DNA of 27,374 nt, taken from positions 2,989 through 30,362 of the forward strand of contig DINI01000026.1 in the NCBI GenBank assembly GCA_002426755.1, read 5' to 3'. Below, one piece after another: positions 14,461 through 22,079 of this stretch. How positions within the stretch are numbered: the stretch's first letter is position 1; the number at the start of each line of letters is the position of its first letter. Source of the stretch: Flavobacteriaceae bacterium UBA5544 (GTDB lineage: Bacteria > Bacteroidota > Bacteroidia > Flavobacteriales > Flavobacteriaceae). The notes beneath the pieces were generated by a model. The model ran no database searches, was not told the origin of the DNA, and was given only the letters and a program-made list of their open reading frames with translations. The position numbers were made by a program, and so were the translations under genes.

Positions 14461-15492
14461 ATGTTTGGAGTCGTAACTGTCATTTTCTTTTTATTCAATG
14501 TATTGCCTGGTGATCCCGCGCAAATGATGTTAGGCCAAAACGAAGACAGTGCACAATTGGCCATTGTAAAACAAAAATATGGTTTTGATAAACCAATCAG
14601 CACTCAATATTTTTATTATTTGAACGACTTGTCACTATTGTCATTTCATTCAAATTCATCAAATGATTATACGTATTTAAGACCGGGAAAATATACATCC
14701 ACCAAATTGGTTTCTATTGGTAATACTACGACGGTTTTAAAATTTCCTTACTTGCGGGAATCTTTTACCAAACAAGGAAAAAAAGTCAGCCAAGTGATTG
14801 GTGAAACTCTTCCAAATACGTTTGTATTAGCAGTATCGGCAATTATGATAGCTATATTCATCGGAATCATTTTCGGAATTGTTTCGGCCTTGTTTAAAGA
14901 TAGATGGCTTGATAAACTCATACAAGTTGTGAGTACGATAGGTATGAGCGTGCCTTCTTTTTTTAGTGCTATCTTATTTGCTTGGTTTTTTGGATTTGTT
15001 CTTCATAAATACACACATCTTGAAATGACAGGAAGCCTTTATGAATTGGATGATTTTGGTGAAGCAATGCACATTCAATGGAAAAATTTAATCCTTCCCG
15101 CGGTCGTTTTGGGTATTCGGCCTTTGGCGGTAGTCATTCAATTGATGCGAAATTCATTATTGGAAGTATTCAATCAAGATTACATTAGAACAGCCAGGGC
15201 CAAAGGCTTGAGCGAATTTCAAATTATCAAACGTCATGCAGTAAAAAATGCTTTGAACCCTGTGGTAACGGCAATTTCTGGATGGTTCGCATCCATGCTG
15301 GCGGGTGCAGTTTTTGTGGAATATATTTTTGGCTGGAATGGTTTAGGAAAAGAAATTGTCAATGCATTAAATACATTGGATTTACCAGTAATTATGGGTG
15401 CCGTATTAATAATTGCCTTGGTTTTCATAATAATCAATATTTTTGTAGACATAATTTACGTTTGGTTAGACCCAAAAGTTAAACTTCAATAA
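14461..15492 (+). CDS. ABC transporter permease, DppB/OppB type; N-terminus probably longer
   Basis: Inner-membrane permease of the peptide/nickel importer type. The canonical ATG at 14461 gives 343 aa opening in the middle of the first helix (MFGVVTVIFFLFNVLPGDPA). The frame stays open and family-like back to 14404 (SYLLNKIFYAILT directly before the ATG), but contains no ATG, GTG or TTG; CTG 14416 or ATA 14419 stand where relatives begin. A periplasmic loop follows (about 57-110), then TM helices and the EAA cytoplasmic motif (DYIRTARAKGLSEFQIIKRHAVKNAL). It ends KVKLQ. No ATPase or binding-protein gene is adjacent, so partners must be elsewhere. It lies 9 bp before tpiA, probably cotranscribed. 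Confidence 0.9.
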   Translation: MFGVVTVIFFLFNVLPGDPAQMMLGQNEDSAQLAIVKQKYGFDKPISTQYFYYLNDLSLLSFHSNSSNDYTYLRPGKYTSTKLVSIGNTTTVLKFPYLRESFTKQGKKVSQVIGETLPNTFVLAVSAIMIAIFIGIIFGIVSALFKDRWLDKLIQVVSTIGMSVPSFFSAILFAWFFGFVLHKYTHLEMTGSLYELDDFGEAMHIQWKNLILPAVVLGIRPLAVVIQLMRNSLLEVFNQDYIRTARAKGLSEFQIIKRHAVKNALNPVVTAISGWFASMLAGAVFVEYIFGWNGLGKEIVNALNTLDLPVIMGAVLIIALVFIIINIFVDIIYVWLDPKVKLQ

Positions 15493-15501
15493 AGAAAAAA
15501 C

Positions 15502-16251
15502 ATGAGAAAACACATCGTAGCAGGAAATTGGAAAATGAATAATGATTTGGCCCAAACCGAAACATTGATAACCGAACTCAAATTGCAACAGTTATCTTCA
15601 GATACTGAAGTCATGATTGCTCCATCGTTTACAAATTTATGGCCATCCTTTCAGGCAACAAGAACCTCTGCAATCGAAGTGATTGCTCAAAATATGCATT
15701 TTGCTGAATCAGGAGCCTATACAGGAGAAGTGAGCGCCGACATGCTAAAAAGTGTTGGAATCAAAACAGTAATTTTAGGACATAGCGAACGACGTGAATA
15801 TTTTAAAGAATCGGATGAACTATTAGCTAAGAAAGTGGATGCTGCTTTAAAAAATGAGATGCGAGTAATTTTTTGTTTTGGTGAAGAATTAAGCGATAGA
15901 AAATCTGGAAATCATGAGAAAGTGGTTGAAAGTCAAATTAAAAATGCCTTGTTTCATTTAGATGCATCAGCTTTCAAACATATAGTTTTAGCCTATGAAC
16001 CTGTTTGGGCCATCGGAACAGGTGAAACTGCCAGCCCAGAGCAAGCACAGGATATGCACGCCTTTATCAGAAAAACGATTCAGGCTACCTATGGGGATGA
16101 CGTTGCAAATGATATCTCAATTTTGTATGGAGGAAGTGTAAAGCCGAACAATGCAAAAGAAATATTCTCTAAACCAGATGTTGACGGTGGATTGATTGGT
16201 GGAGCTTCCTTGAATGCCAAAGACTTCTTTGCAATCGTAAATGCATTTTAG
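15502..16251 (+). CDS. tpiA: Triosephosphate isomerase
   Basis: Interconverts dihydroxyacetone phosphate and glyceraldehyde 3-phosphate in glycolysis and gluconeogenesis. All catalytic residues are present: Lys11 in GNWKMN, His94 in LGHSERR, Glu166 in AYEPVWAIGTG, with the flexible loop 6 (EPVWAIGTGETAS) and the phosphate-binding YGGSVKPNN and GGLIGGASL turns. At 249 aa it is full length. It starts 9 bp after the ABC permease and ends 17 bp before the convergent porin stop. No clear intrinsic terminator is visible between the two convergent genes. Confidence 0.98.
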   Translation: MRKHIVAGNWKMNNDLAQTETLITELKLQQLSSDTEVMIAPSFTNLWPSFQATRTSAIEVIAQNMHFAESGAYTGEVSADMLKSVGIKTVILGHSERREYFKESDELLAKKVDAALKNEMRVIFCFGEELSDRKSGNHEKVVESQIKNALFHLDASAFKHIVLAYEPVWAIGTGETASPEQAQDMHAFIRKTIQATYGDDVANDISILYGGSVKPNNAKEIFSKPDVDGGLIGGASLNAKDFFAIVNAF

Positions 16252-16268
16252 ATTTTAAATTGTAACGT

Positions 16269-17471
16269 CTAAATTCCTATTTCTACCTGAAAACGGAGAT
16301 ACCAATTTTCGTCTATTTTGCTATCCAAATAGCGGAGATCAGTTTTGGTGATTTCCGCTTGAAGTTTTAGAGCATGTTCCCATATATATTTTGTGACACC
16401 AAAGCTGTACTGATTTGTCTGTGGTGTGAAGTTCTCAATAGATTTATGCGGTTCTTGATACGAAAATCTCCCAATTAATTCATAATTGTTTAAAAAGAGG
16501 TAACTTAACTGTCCATCAAAACCTTCACCTACAAATGCGTATTTCAAATCTTCAAGGTCATCGGGATTTATGGTAATGGGATTGTCCGCAATACGATTCA
16601 TATATGCACCCTGAAAAGCCCATCCATCATATTTGAGGACTGTGTCAATGAATAAAGATTTTAAATCTCGTTTTTCAAAGAGCTCACTTCCGAGTGTTCC
16701 TTGGCTACGTCTCGCTTTTTCGTTGTAGTGATATGCTCCAGACAACATTAATTTAGGGCTGCTCTCACGTTTTAGATCACCTTCGAATAAAGTACCACTG
16801 TTTTTAAAACTTCCCAAAGGGAACAGTTCAACTCGACCCGTAAATGCCAAGCCGTTGTCAGGTTCCTTGGTCCAATTGCGACCTTCTCCTGTACTAATGG
16901 CTGTTTTAATATTGTACGAAAATCTATTTTCCAGCTCGTTTAAATAATAAATCTGCAATCCAAAATCGCGGTCAATATTAAAACGTGCATTATTGATGCT
17001 TCTATCGGTTAGTTGTAATGCGCCTGAAGAGTTGATACGCTGTCTATTTCCTGGTAATTTTGTTTGACCAAAGCCAATGTTCCAATGCTTATTTGGTCTA
17101 TAAAAAACAATGGCATCTCTAATGATATTCAGATTTTCTCCTTCTTCAATAGCTCCAACATCTCCCGGTGAAAATGATAGTTGAATAACGTACACTATTT
17201 TTGGGTCTCCTACATAACCATCAAAACGTAATCGCAAACGTCTTATCAGCGCTTCGTAGGCAGGCTCCTCATCTTCATTATGAATATAAGTAACTCTATT
17301 TTGCATCCTAAAGCGAATATTTAATTGAAAAATACTGTCAGGTGATGTAATTCCCAATCCTTTACCATAACTATAATATGGCAATGCTGATAATTTGATA
17401 TCATTGTTGCTTTGAGCGTTTAAAGAAACACACACTAAATAAAACACGCAACATAAGATAAGTTGTTTCAC
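16269..17471 (-). CDS. Outer-membrane porin, phosphate-selective OprO/OprP-like
   Basis: Predicted outer-membrane beta-barrel of about 400 aa. Alternating amphipathic strands run throughout (for example QLNIRFRMQNRVTYI, ALIRRLRLRFDGYVG, HWNIGFGQTKLPGNRQR, WYLRFQVEIGI at the end). The RRLRLRFDGYVGDPK and FGQTKLPGNRQR segments are typical of Bacteroidota OprO/OprP-like porins. I place the start at GTG 17471, which gives a clean signal peptide (MKQLILCCVFYLVCVSLNAQ). The longer frame from ATG 17543 adds 24 residues, overlaps the prmA start and runs through a -7 element at 17489-17496. Substrate cannot be told. It lies on the opposite strand between tpiA and prmA. Confidence 0.85.
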   Translation of the reverse strand: MKQLILCCVFYLVCVSLNAQSNNDIKLSALPYYSYGKGLGITSPDSIFQLNIRFRMQNRVTYIHNEDEEPAYEALIRRLRLRFDGYVGDPKIVYVIQLSFSPGDVGAIEEGENLNIIRDAIVFYRPNKHWNIGFGQTKLPGNRQRINSSGALQLTDRSINNARFNIDRDFGLQIYYLNELENRFSYNIKTAISTGEGRNWTKEPDNGLAFTGRVELFPLGSFKNSGTLFEGDLKRESSPKLMLSGAYHYNEKARRSQGTLGSELFEKRDLKSLFIDTVLKYDGWAFQGAYMNRIADNPITINPDDLEDLKYAFVGEGFDGQLSYLFLNNYELIGRFSYQEPHKSIENFTPQTNQYSFGVTKYIWEHALKLQAEITKTDLRYLDSKIDENWYLRFQVEIGI

Positions 17472-17488
17472 GAAATTTATTTTGTTGA

Positions 17489-17496
17489 CAAAGGTA
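17489..17496 (-). promoter_or_regulatory. Possible -7 element for the porin gene
   Basis: Minus-strand TACCTTTG (17496..17489) matches TAnnTTTG and lies 17 bp upstream of the GTG start at 17471. No well-spaced TTG precedes it. It argues against translation from 17543. Confidence 0.45.
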
Positions 17497-17516
17497 ATAA
17501 CTAAATTTATGATTAG

Positions 17517-17524
17517 TAGATTTG
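17517..17524 (+). promoter_or_regulatory. Possible -7 element for prmA
   Basis: TAGATTTG matches TAnnTTTG, 12 bp before the prmA ATG, implying a very short leader. No TTG sits at the usual distance upstream. Confidence 0.4.
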
Positions 17525-17536
17525 CAAAAAAAATAG

Positions 17537-18370
17537 ATGGCACAAGATTATATAGGTTATTCTTTTAAGGTCAAACCATTAGAGCCTGGAACCGAAATTC
17601 TCATTGCGGAATTGGGTTATGCAGGTTTTGAAAGTTTTGTTGAAAATGAGGAAGGTGTCACAGCTTACATCCAAAAAAATGAATGGAAGGAAACTATTTT
17701 GGATGATATCCAAATATTAAAATCCGAAGAATTTGAGATAAGTTATTACTTTGAAGAAATTGAGCAAACCAACTGGAATGAAGAGTGGGAAAAGAATTTT
17801 AATCCCATTATAGTTGACGATAAATGTTCCGTAAGAGCTCCATTTCATCCAAAACCCGACACTGAATTTGACATTATTATTGAGCCAAAAATGAGCTTCG
17901 GGACAGGTCATCATGAAACCACCCACATGATGATTCAACATATCTTAAAAAATGATTTTGAAAACAAATCTGTCTTGGATATGGGTTGTGGAACTGGAGT
18001 TTTGGCAATTCTGGCAGAAATGAAAGGAGCCAAACCTATCGACGCCATAGATTATGATAATTGGTGCTACCTCAACAGTTTGGAAAATGTCGAACGAAAT
18101 AAGTGTAGCCATATCACCGTTATGGAAGGTGATGCCAATTTGCTTCAACATCAAAAATATGACATCATTATTGCAAACATCAACCGTAATATTTTATTGA
18201 ATGATATGGCCGACTATATAAGATGTCTGAACCCAAACGGGCAATTGTTCTTAAGTGGATTTTATAATGACGATATTGCAATTATTGAAGAAGAATGCAA
18301 TAAATATAATTTGAAATTCGTTGAAAGTTTAGAAAAAAATAATTGGGTTGCCCTAAAATTTGTAAATTAG
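17537..18370 (+). CDS. prmA: Ribosomal protein L11 methyltransferase
   Basis: SAM-dependent enzyme that trimethylates lysines of ribosomal protein L11. An N-terminal substrate-recognition domain (about 1-80) is followed by the linker WNEEWEKNFNPIIVDDK and the class I methyltransferase fold. SAM-binding motif I is LDMGCGTG (147-154), motif II is IDAIDYD and the NxxxN motif is IIANINRNILL. The signature FGTGHHETTHMM precedes motif I. At 277 aa it is slightly short of the E. coli enzyme (293), as usual in this phylum. ATG 17537 is preferred because it begins directly before conserved sequence. It is followed by clpS after 95 bp. Confidence 0.96.
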   Translation: MAQDYIGYSFKVKPLEPGTEILIAELGYAGFESFVENEEGVTAYIQKNEWKETILDDIQILKSEEFEISYYFEEIEQTNWNEEWEKNFNPIIVDDKCSVRAPFHPKPDTEFDIIIEPKMSFGTGHHETTHMMIQHILKNDFENKSVLDMGCGTGVLAILAEMKGAKPIDAIDYDNWCYLNSLENVERNKCSHITVMEGDANLLQHQKYDIIIANINRNILLNDMADYIRCLNPNGQLFLSGFYNDDIAIIEEECNKYNLKFVESLEKNNWVALKFVN

Positions 18371-18465
18371 CTTTAGGTTAAGAGCTTGAAACTAAATTTT
18401 TAAAGAACCATCTATCAAATCCCAAATAGTACGGACTAAAAATTGCGAACAGAATACTTAAAATT

Positions 18466-18741
18466 ATGAGTACAAGAGAGAAACTACAAGAAGACCTACT
18501 TGTCGATACTTTGGAACAACATCTCAACGAGATTGTCTTATATAATGATGATGTTAATACCTTTGACTACGTTATCGATACGCTTATTTATGCTTGTGAC
18601 CACACACCAGAACAAGCTGAACAATGCTCCATTTTAGTGCATTATAAAGGACAATGCACAGTCAAAACAGGTGAGTACAAAGAATTGGAACCAAGATGCA
18701 CGATGCTCTTGGAAGCTGGTTTAAGCGCAGAGATCGTTTAA
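18466..18741 (+). CDS. clpS: ATP-dependent Clp protease adaptor ClpS
   Basis: Delivers N-end-rule substrates to the ClpA or ClpC chaperone of the Clp protease. 91 aa; the core has the N-degron pocket sequence VLYNDDVNTFDYVIDTL (E. coli YNDDYTPMEFVIDVL-like), the HTPEQAEQ helix and the LVHYKGQCTVKTG strand with its conserved His. The N-terminal extension is short. It has its own 95-bp upstream spacer, in which I see no consensus promoter, so it may be transcribed from prmA. Its stop is 3 bp from that of the convergent MBL-rhodanese gene. Confidence 0.95.
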   Translation: MSTREKLQEDLLVDTLEQHLNEIVLYNDDVNTFDYVIDTLIYACDHTPEQAEQCSILVHYKGQCTVKTGEYKELEPRCTMLLEAGLSAEIV

Positions 18742-18744
18742 ATC

Positions 18745-20151
18745 TTAAAGTGTTGAAGGACAAATAAAATCAGTCATTGGCAAATCGGTGTTCTTGATTG
18801 CACCAAACCCTCCGGCAATATCCACCAAATTATTAAAACCACGTGCTTTTAAAATCGAAGCTGCAATCACAGAACGGTATCCACCCGCACAATGCACATA
18901 ATAGGTTTTCTCTTTATCGATTTTACTCATATTTTGATTTATATCGTCCAACGCAAAATGTTGAGCAGTTTCAAGATGTGATGATTTGAATTCGCCATCT
19001 TTTCTTACGTCCAAAATATTTATATTATCGGCTTTTGCCCTTTCGGAAAATTCGTCCGCAGTAATTGATTCCAATGTTTCAATATCTTTTCCGGCCGATT
19101 TCCATGCTTCAATTCCACCCTCAAGATAGCCCAAAGTATTGTCATAGCCAACACGAGATAAGCGAGTGACCGCCTCTTCACTCTGACCTTCTGGAACAAC
19201 TAAAATTAATGGTTGCTTTAAATCTGTTATCAAAGCTCCGACCCAAGGTGCAAATTGCCCATTTAGACCAATAAAAATTGAATTTGGAATATGACCTTTA
19301 ATAAAATCTGCTTGGGTTCTTACATCTAAAACCAAAGCTTCTTCATGATTCGCCATCGCCTCAAAAGCTTCTGGGTTTAATGGCACATTTCCTGTTTTAA
19401 GAACATTTTCGAAAGCATCATATCCCGTTTTATTCATCATTGCATTTTTTGCAAAATACTGTGGAGGTGGAGGCATGCCATCCAAAACTTCCTTTATAAA
19501 TTCTGATTTTGTCATGTCTGAACGCAACGCGTAGTTGGTTTTCTTCTGGTCCCCAACGGTGCCAACCGTTTCTTTGCTTAAATTTTTTCCGCAGGCAGAA
19601 CCTGCTCCATGAGCTGGATAGACTATGACATCATCTGCCAAAGGCATAATTTTATTTCGAAGTGAGTCATATAGCATTCCTGCCAAATCTTCTTTTGTTA
19701 AATCAGATTTTATTGCTAAATCAGGTCGTCCAACATCTCCCAAAAATAAGGTGTCACCAGAAAAAATAGCATGGTTTTTCCCTCTTTCATCAATTAAAAG
19801 GTAGGTCGTTGACTCTAGTGTATGACCAGGTGTATGAAGCGCTTTTATGATGATTTTACCAATCTTAAATTCTTCATTATCCTTTGCGGAATGGATTTTA
19901 TAATCCGTTTCCGCTCCTGGGCCATATATAATGGTTGCACCTGTTTTGTTTGCCAAATCAATATGTCCTGACACAAAATCCGCATGAAAATGCGTTTCAA
20001 AAACATACTTTATGTTTGCGTTTTCGGCTTTTGCTTTGTCAATATAAGGTTGGATTTCTCTCAATGGGTCAATGATGGCCACTTCACCTTCAGATTCGAT
20101 GTAATAAGCGCCTTGTGCCAGACATCCTGTATAAATTTGTTCTATTTTCAT
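18745..20151 (-). CDS. MBL-fold hydrolase with two rhodanese domains (persulfide dioxygenase-like fusion)
   Basis: 468 aa, cytoplasmic. N-terminal metallo-beta-lactamase domain of the ETHE1/persulfide dioxygenase group: THFHADFVSGH (His54, His56, Asp58), HTPGHT (His110), SGDTLFLGDVGRPD (Asp133) and YPAHGAGS (His181). Two rhodanese domains follow at about 262-355 and 365-460. The first has no Cys at the active-site position (LILVVPEGQS) and is probably structural. The second keeps it in VHCAGGYRS (Cys421). ETHE1-type enzymes oxidise glutathione or other persulfides to sulfite, and rhodaneses move sulfane sulfur, so sulfide or persulfide detoxification is likely. Promoter and Crp-type box at 20202-20245. 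Its neighbours are sulfur transporters. Confidence 0.92.
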   Translation of the reverse strand: MKIEQIYTGCLAQGAYYIESEGEVAIIDPLREIQPYIDKAKAENANIKYVFETHFHADFVSGHIDLANKTGATIIYGPGAETDYKIHSAKDNEEFKIGKIIIKALHTPGHTLESTTYLLIDERGKNHAIFSGDTLFLGDVGRPDLAIKSDLTKEDLAGMLYDSLRNKIMPLADDVIVYPAHGAGSACGKNLSKETVGTVGDQKKTNYALRSDMTKSEFIKEVLDGMPPPPQYFAKNAMMNKTGYDAFENVLKTGNVPLNPEAFEAMANHEEALVLDVRTQADFIKGHIPNSIFIGLNGQFAPWVGALITDLKQPLILVVPEGQSEEAVTRLSRVGYDNTLGYLEGGIEAWKSAGKDIETLESITADEFSERAKADNINILDVRKDGEFKSSHLETAQHFALDDINQNMSKIDKEKTYYVHCAGGYRSVIAASILKARGFNNLVDIAGGFGAIKNTDLPMTDFICPSTL

Positions 20152-20201
20152 GAGATAATTTTTTTAATCTCCCAAAGGAGAAAACTTTAATATTGACAGG
20201 T

Positions 20202-20209
20202 CAAAGATA
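20202..20209 (-). promoter_or_regulatory. -7 element of the MBL-rhodanese promoter
   Basis: Minus-strand TATCTTTG (20209..20202) matches TAnnTTTG. No TTG sits 17-23 bp upstream, which fits a promoter needing an activator. The leader to ATG 20151 would be about 45 nt. Confidence 0.6.
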
Positions 20210-20231
20210 CAAAACCTTGAAATTTGTTAAG

Positions 20232-20245
20232 GTAACTTAAGTCAC
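20232..20245. promoter_or_regulatory. Crp/Fnr-type operator, site A
   Basis: GTAAC-TTAA-GTCAC, a 14-bp palindrome with one mismatch between half-sites (GTAAC versus GTGAC). It ends 22 bp upstream of the -7 element at 20209, with its centre about 33 bp from the centre of that element. A second copy of the same form lies at 22066-22079. Confidence 0.65.
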
Positions 20246-20251
20246 ATTTCA

Positions 20252-21043
20252 TTATGATAGTTCCATGTACATGATATAACATGCCATCACCAATGTAAAA
20301 TATCCAAAACTCTTTTTCAACTGTCGGCTAGATATATTTTTTGAGGCGTAACCACCTAAAATAATCCCCAAAATAGTCAATGCTGAAAAGGTAAGAAGAA
20401 AGGTCCATTCTATATGGATGTTTTGGACATCTCCTGTAAAACCAATCAGAGAATTCAACGTAATAATTACGAGTGATGTTCCCACTGCTTTTTTCATAGG
20501 AAGGTGGGCCCAGAGCACAAGTGCAGGAACATATAAAAATCCACCACCAGCACCTATAAGACCCGTAATTGTGCCAATAACGAGCCCTTGTGTAAACGTA
20601 ATAAAGTAGGGTTGAGATGGCCCAGTTGTTTCAATTTCTTTTTTGTTTCGAATCATCGAGATGGAGGATAGCAACATGATAATGGCGAAAAACAACATAA
20701 TGGCAACTTCCTTGGTTAATGTAAAATCGCCAAATTGTAAAAATATTTCGGGCAAGTTGGGAACTAGATATCGTCGTGTTAAGTAAACCGCAAGAAATGA
20801 TGGAAAAGAAAAAATCAAACCCGTTTTAAAGTCAACAAGCTTTTTTCTATACTTTTGGATCGTTCCCACCAATGACGTCGAACCAACGATAAATAATGAA
20901 TATGCCGTTGCAATCACGGGATTGAAGCCCAACAAATATACCAATATGGGAACCGTCAATATAGAACCCCCACCGCCGATAAGTCCCAATACAAAACCCA
21001 CCCAAAGTGCTCCGATAAAACCTATGATGTGCAATGTATCCAT
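20252..21043 (-). CDS. TauE/SafE (TSUP) family sulfite/anion exporter
   Basis: 263-aa inner-membrane protein of the TSUP family. It has two homologous halves, each opening with a Gly-rich helix pair: GFVLGLIGGGGSILTVPILV near the N-terminus and GTITGLIGAGGGFLYVPALV near the middle, with about eight hydrophobic helices in all. Family members export sulfite, sulfoacetate or other sulfur oxyanions. Placed behind a persulfide dioxygenase-like gene's partners, it would plausibly remove sulfite made by that enzyme; this is inference. Its ATG is 1 bp from the stop of the DUF6691 gene, so it ends the crp-regulated transporter transcript. Operator site A lies just beyond its stop. Confidence 0.93.
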   Translation of the reverse strand: MDTLHIIGFIGALWVGFVLGLIGGGGSILTVPILVYLLGFNPVIATAYSLFIVGSTSLVGTIQKYRKKLVDFKTGLIFSFPSFLAVYLTRRYLVPNLPEIFLQFGDFTLTKEVAIMLFFAIIMLLSSISMIRNKKEIETTGPSQPYFITFTQGLVIGTITGLIGAGGGFLYVPALVLWAHLPMKKAVGTSLVIITLNSLIGFTGDVQNIHIEWTFLLTFSALTILGIILGGYASKNISSRQLKKSFGYFTLVMACYIMYMELS

Positions 21044-21044
21044 A

Positions 21045-21458
21045 TCAATGGGGTAATTTGTCCTTTAGGACACCGTAAATATAAGTTCCCAAAATTGCAG
21101 CAATAATCACAATGAACATTGAAAACACACCTGTACCAACCAAAATATACATAGGTCCAGGACAAGCACCAGACAATGCCCAACCCAGTCCAAAGAGTGT
21201 TCCTCCGAGAATGTAACGGATGAAGCCTTTCTCTTTGGGAGGAACATTCATAAGAGAACCTTCGGTGTTCTTTATCTTAAATTGTTTTGACAACCATAAT
21301 AGAAGTATCCCTGTGGCCACTGCAGTTCCCATAATCCCATACATGTGAAAAGATTCAAATCGGAACATTTCATATATTCTATACCAAGACACCGCTTCTG
21401 ACTTAACAAGAACAATTCCAAAGATGACGCCTACGATTAAAAATTTGAATAGTTTCAT
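21045..21458 (-). CDS. YeeE/YedE-type half transporter (DUF6691)
   Basis: 137-aa membrane protein with about four helices. It corresponds to the second half of YeeE/YedE thiosulfate transporters: LFGLGWALSGACPGP carries the conserved Cys (Cys99) of that half. N-terminal helix MKLFKFLIVGVIFGIVLVKS. It lies 3 bp after the first half (21462-22019) and 1 bp before the TauE gene. The two half-genes presumably form one pore that moves thiosulfate or related reduced sulfur. Confidence 0.9.
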   Translation of the reverse strand: MKLFKFLIVGVIFGIVLVKSEAVSWYRIYEMFRFESFHMYGIMGTAVATGILLLWLSKQFKIKNTEGSLMNVPPKEKGFIRYILGGTLFGLGWALSGACPGPMYILVGTGVFSMFIVIIAAILGTYIYGVLKDKLPH

Positions 21459-21461
21459 GTC

Positions 21462-22019
21462 TTAAAATATTAGTGGAAATAAGAGGTGAATCATAATCAG
21501 TCCGCCAAGGAAAAATCCAATAACAGCGATAAGTGATGGTAATTGCAGACTGCTCAAGCCTGTAATGGCATGCCCCGAAGTACATCCGCCCGCATAACGC
21601 GTTCCAAAACCAACCAAAAAACCACCAATGATTAAAATGGATAAACCTTTAAAGCTGAACACGGCATCCCAACTATATAGTTCGCTTGGCAACAAGGCCT
21701 TTCCAGCATTATCAAAACCCAGCTCCGCCAAATCTTGAACAGTCTTTGGATTCAAATCGATATTAATAGGATTGGATACTAAAAAATGGGCAATGAATCC
21801 GCCAATAACGGCTCCCAATACAACCATCAGGTTCCATTTTTGAGATTTCCAATCAAAATTAAAGAATTCAGTTTTTTTTCCGGCACCGGCAATTGTGCAA
21901 AATGTGCGGAGGTTTGATGACATTCCAAAAGTTTTTCCCATGTAAATGAGAACGAACATGATAATTGCAATTAATGGTCCTGACACATACCATGGCCAAG
22001 GATTGAAAATGTACTCCAT
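21462..22019 (-). CDS. YeeE/YedE-type sulfur transporter subunit
   Basis: 185-aa membrane protein. It carries the YeeE motif RYAGGCTSGHAITGLSSL (Cys146) and a further Cys at 41 (RTFCTIAGAG); about five hydrophobic helices. Together with the DUF6691 half it presents three membrane cysteines, the number that full-length YeeE (TsuA) uses to relay thiosulfate. First gene of the three-gene transporter unit, 60 bp after the crp stop, with its own -7 element and operator in that gap. Confidence 0.92.
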   Translation of the reverse strand: MEYIFNPWPWYVSGPLIAIIMFVLIYMGKTFGMSSNLRTFCTIAGAGKKTEFFNFDWKSQKWNLMVVLGAVIGGFIAHFLVSNPINIDLNPKTVQDLAELGFDNAGKALLPSELYSWDAVFSFKGLSILIIGGFLVGFGTRYAGGCTSGHAITGLSSLQLPSLIAVIGFFLGGLIMIHLLFPLIF

Positions 22020-22036
22020 AACGTTTTAATTTGATG

Positions 22037-22044
22037 CAAAAGTA
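22037..22044 (-). promoter_or_regulatory. -7 element of the YeeE-DUF6691-TauE promoter
   Basis: Minus-strand TACTTTTG (22044..22037) matches TAnnTTTG and lies 17 bp upstream of the YeeE ATG. No TTG occurs 17-23 bp upstream; operator site B takes that position. Confidence 0.6.
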
Positions 22045-22065
22045 AGTTGATACAATTAGTTTTAT

Positions 22066-22079
22066 GTCACAAATGTTAC
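22066..22079. promoter_or_regulatory. Crp/Fnr-type operator, site B
   Basis: GTCAC-AAAT-GTTAC, a 14-bp palindrome with one mismatch, directly abutting the crp stop codon. It ends 21 bp upstream of the -7 element at 22044. This is the same form and nearly the same spacing as site A. Confidence 0.65.

Noticed and set aside
18745..20151. MBL-fold gene as a beta-lactamase
   Set aside because: The HxHxD set, the GDVGRPD segment and the rhodanese fusion place it with persulfide dioxygenase-like enzymes; there is no secretion signal.
22031..22050. Two TTGAT motifs as an Fnr site
   Set aside because: They are direct, not inverted, repeats and overlap the -7 element; the GTnAC palindrome nearby is the better candidate.
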